64,000 nucleotides of DNA from Mesorhabditis belari (lineage: Eukaryota; Nematoda; Chromadorea; Rhabditida; Rhabditidae): assembly GCA_958450365.1 (NCBI GenBank), contig CAUEEP010000735.1, positions 3,872,001 to 3,936,000 of the forward strand, written 5' to 3'. Below are positions 61,923 through 64,000 of the stretch, in pieces. A program made the translations under genes and the position numbers. A model generated the notes under the pieces. The model worked only from the letters and a program-made list of their open reading frames with translations. It did no database searches and was not told the origin of the DNA. Position 1 is the stretch's first letter; the number at the start of each line of letters is the position of its first letter.

Positions 61923-63666
61923 TCTAAAAGGAAAACATTGGAATATTATAAATAACCGTAAAAACAATGCAAACTTGCAAAAACGAATGAGAAACTATCG
62001 GAAAAGTGAGTCAATTTTGTGATAACTAAGGGAAAGGAGAAATTGTGTAAAAATCTATAGTGGTCCTTTTTTAGCCGAAAAACTGATAAGGCGAGGAAGT
62101 TAATTGGCATCGAAAACGCCAAATAAAAGATATAATCAATAAAAAAAAAGTTATAAAGTATTACTAATCGATTCAGCATAGTTAAAAACCTCTGTGCAAG
62201 TTTTCGTGGAAAAATATTTATTTTGGGTCAAGTTCCAGACTGCCCCCAACTACTCTAGCCCCAATTTGGCTTTGTAAAAGTTCAAGCCTTTTAAATGTTT
62301 TTAAAATTTTTCAACGAACTAATCGAGCAATAAAGGGGCTTGAAAATAAGAAAATATAGCCAATTCTTGAAGAAATCTCGTCATTTTTTGAAAAGAGCGC
62401 AAAGAATGGCATCACTGAAGAGTGGCAACACTAGTCACAGAGGATTTTTCTTTTTTTTTAGATACCTATTAAGAATTTTTTATCAAATGGTGCTTGCTTT
62501 TCTTATAAATGCCCTAAACTTTGCACTACAACAGAAGAATTTGCTTTACCAAGCGGAAATTAGTTCAAAAAGAACAAAAAAGAGCCGAAAAATTTGCATT
62601 TAACGTTAGCTTTATTTATGCTATAAGTTTGCTTAATTTTATGCAACATAAAATTTTTCAGACTTGAAATTTAAAAAGGTGTCAAGTTCAACCTAATCTT
62701 TTCCTTACGCAAGTGAATCATCAAGGGAAAGGGGAGGGGTGCTTATAGACCCTTTCCGCATTTTCGTCACTGCGCAAGGTGTGGATTGGAACGAGATGTA
62801 GCTCGTGGAAAAGAGAAATGCACCCAATGGCACAAATTAGCCTGGGTGGAATTAAAGAGAAATTGAAAAAGTGGGAAAACGGAAAATGAAAGGGATATCC
62901 TTACTATTGGCTATGGGAAGGCACTTGGAAAGGTGCTCAGGCATTGGAAATTACTCTAAAGCAAGCAAAAACTAGAACAACCAAGTCTCACTGAAAATTT
63001 AAAGTATGTGGAAAATAAAACAAAATTAAAATTGTATTTCACTTTCAGACGGATTTTCAACGCCGGTCCACGGACCACGCCGGTCTTAGGATGCTCCAAA
63101 ACCGATTTCCCCGACCCGAACCAGGCCAAGGCGTCTGTCCATGGCTCAAAACTACCGTAATATTGTCTCATTTTTATCCAATCTATCTACTTTTTGTCTA
63201 ATGCTGTGAGGATCATAAAGGATATCAAGAAACAAAAATTAGATTGTATAAAAATAGAAACAAAGTTAGTTAACTGCCTTACCTAATACCTTTAGCTTTA
63301 AAAACCCTTTTCTAAAATGATTGGTACTAATAAAGTTGGCTCCATCTAATGAAGTACACTATAGAAGCGCACACTTTAAAACCCCGAACCTGGCTTAAAA
63401 CGCATTTTCCCAAACTCTCGTTGTGTTTTTCGGAATCTACGCATAAAACTATCCCAGAAAAAGTGGCTTTGAACAAAAAAAGTAAAAACACACTACAAAA
63501 ATATAATAGATTTTACGAAAGGTGAAGAAAACTTACCGGGATTCTAAAATAAAATAAAATAGAATAAAATAGAAAATATTCCCTGATTCCTGAATCCCTA
63601 ATTGTTTATTATATCAATAATGTAGTCTAGCGCAAAACGGAAAATCTCATTCGCTAACCGCGCCCT
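61923..63666. other. Intergenic region
   Basis: Mostly AT-rich. A GC-richer stretch at 63050-63160 contains GGTCCACGGACC, a perfect 12-bp palindrome, and a short open minus frame without recognisable domain. I see no supportable gene. Confidence 0.5.
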
Positions 63667-63702
63667 TTACCGATCCATCCATTCACGTCGCCGTGCTCGC
63701 CT
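63667..63702 (-). CDS. Possible last exon of a minus-strand gene beyond the right edge
   Basis: A TTGTTCAG acceptor is followed by R-R-A-R-R-R-E-W-M-D-R and TAA. The short, very basic tail is all that can be seen. No upstream exon was recognised before the window ends, and 63703-64000 shows nothing else. Confidence 0.3.
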   Translation of the reverse strand, partial: RRARRREWMDR

Positions 63703-64000
63703 CTGAACAAAAAAGTTTAACAAGATTAAATTGCAGGAACTTTAATGACTCTAAACAAAAAAGTTTGTACAAGCCTAGTTGCGCGGGAGGGGGGGGCACT
63801 ATTTTTCCATATTACTTTTTTTTTCTTTGATAACTATCTCGCTACATAATTAGCATTTTTTCCATAAAAATTAGTCACTGTTTGTTCAAAAACTCTCAAA
63901 TTACTTCTAAAACTTACACCCTACTTGTATCTGTCAATCCACCTCAAGACAAAAAAATTTGTGGTCAAGTGTTGCTAGAGGAGTTGAATTTTTGTGGGTG

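Noticed and set aside
62956..63171. 71-codon minus frame with GC-rich palindromic stretch
   Set aside because: No recognisable domain or splice context, and the 12-bp palindrome suggests non-coding or repeat origin.

Overview
The window looks like a nematode chromosome arm, probably rhabditid; I cannot name the species. The evidence is many short spliced introns (down to about 37-41 nt) with TTTTAG/TTTCAG acceptors, spliced-leader-type acceptors 1-13 nt before several start codons, and Tc3-like, Tc1-like, mariner, hAT and pogo/Tigger relics. There is also a small heat-shock protein fragment of nematode hsp-12 type. I assembled the gene models by hand from splice sites and reading-frame phase. 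Exon ends may be off by a base or two in places.

Left part (1-27206, + strand): one giant gene, open at the left edge, encoding a tandem array of von Willebrand factor A (vWA)-type domains. I count one partial and fifteen complete repeats, most introduced by a C-P-D-C-N-P knuckle and separated by Thr/Pro/Ser-rich mucin-like linkers. Each repeat uses nearly the same intron layout and is bounded by phase-1 introns, so whole exon sets can be duplicated in frame. Its introns hold transposon remnants, palindromic MITEs and many minisatellites. The first intron includes about 1.2 kb of near-pure homopolymer.

Centre-left (28433-30019, +): a five-exon F-box gene, followed by a 15-bp minisatellite and a MITE.

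Centre and right (31550-57024, - strand): two paralogous genes in tandem, of about 1227 aa (31550-43998) and 900 aa (50244-57024). Both are built from a repeated module: a pair of C2H2-like zinc fingers, a stretch around I-I-D-x-M, a phase-2 intron, then a roughly 35-65 residue segment with a conserved C-F-P core. There are seven such segments in one gene and four in the other. Both proteins end in coiled coils encoded by matching small exons. I do not recognise this architecture; it is my best candidate for an undescribed protein family. Between the genes lies a dead pogo/Tigger-like transposon. A mariner sits in an intron of the longer gene and carries a degenerate copy of one of that gene's own zinc-finger exons. 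An intron of the shorter gene contains, on the other strand, the 3' end of a small heat-shock protein gene between short inverted repeats.

Right end (58834-61922, -): a complete 15-exon gene for a PARP6/PARP8-like ADP-ribosyltransferase of about 539 aa, with an H-Y-Y catalytic triad. A possible last exon of another minus-strand gene lies near 63.7 kb. The remaining intergenic DNA holds foldback elements, minisatellites or nothing I can identify.
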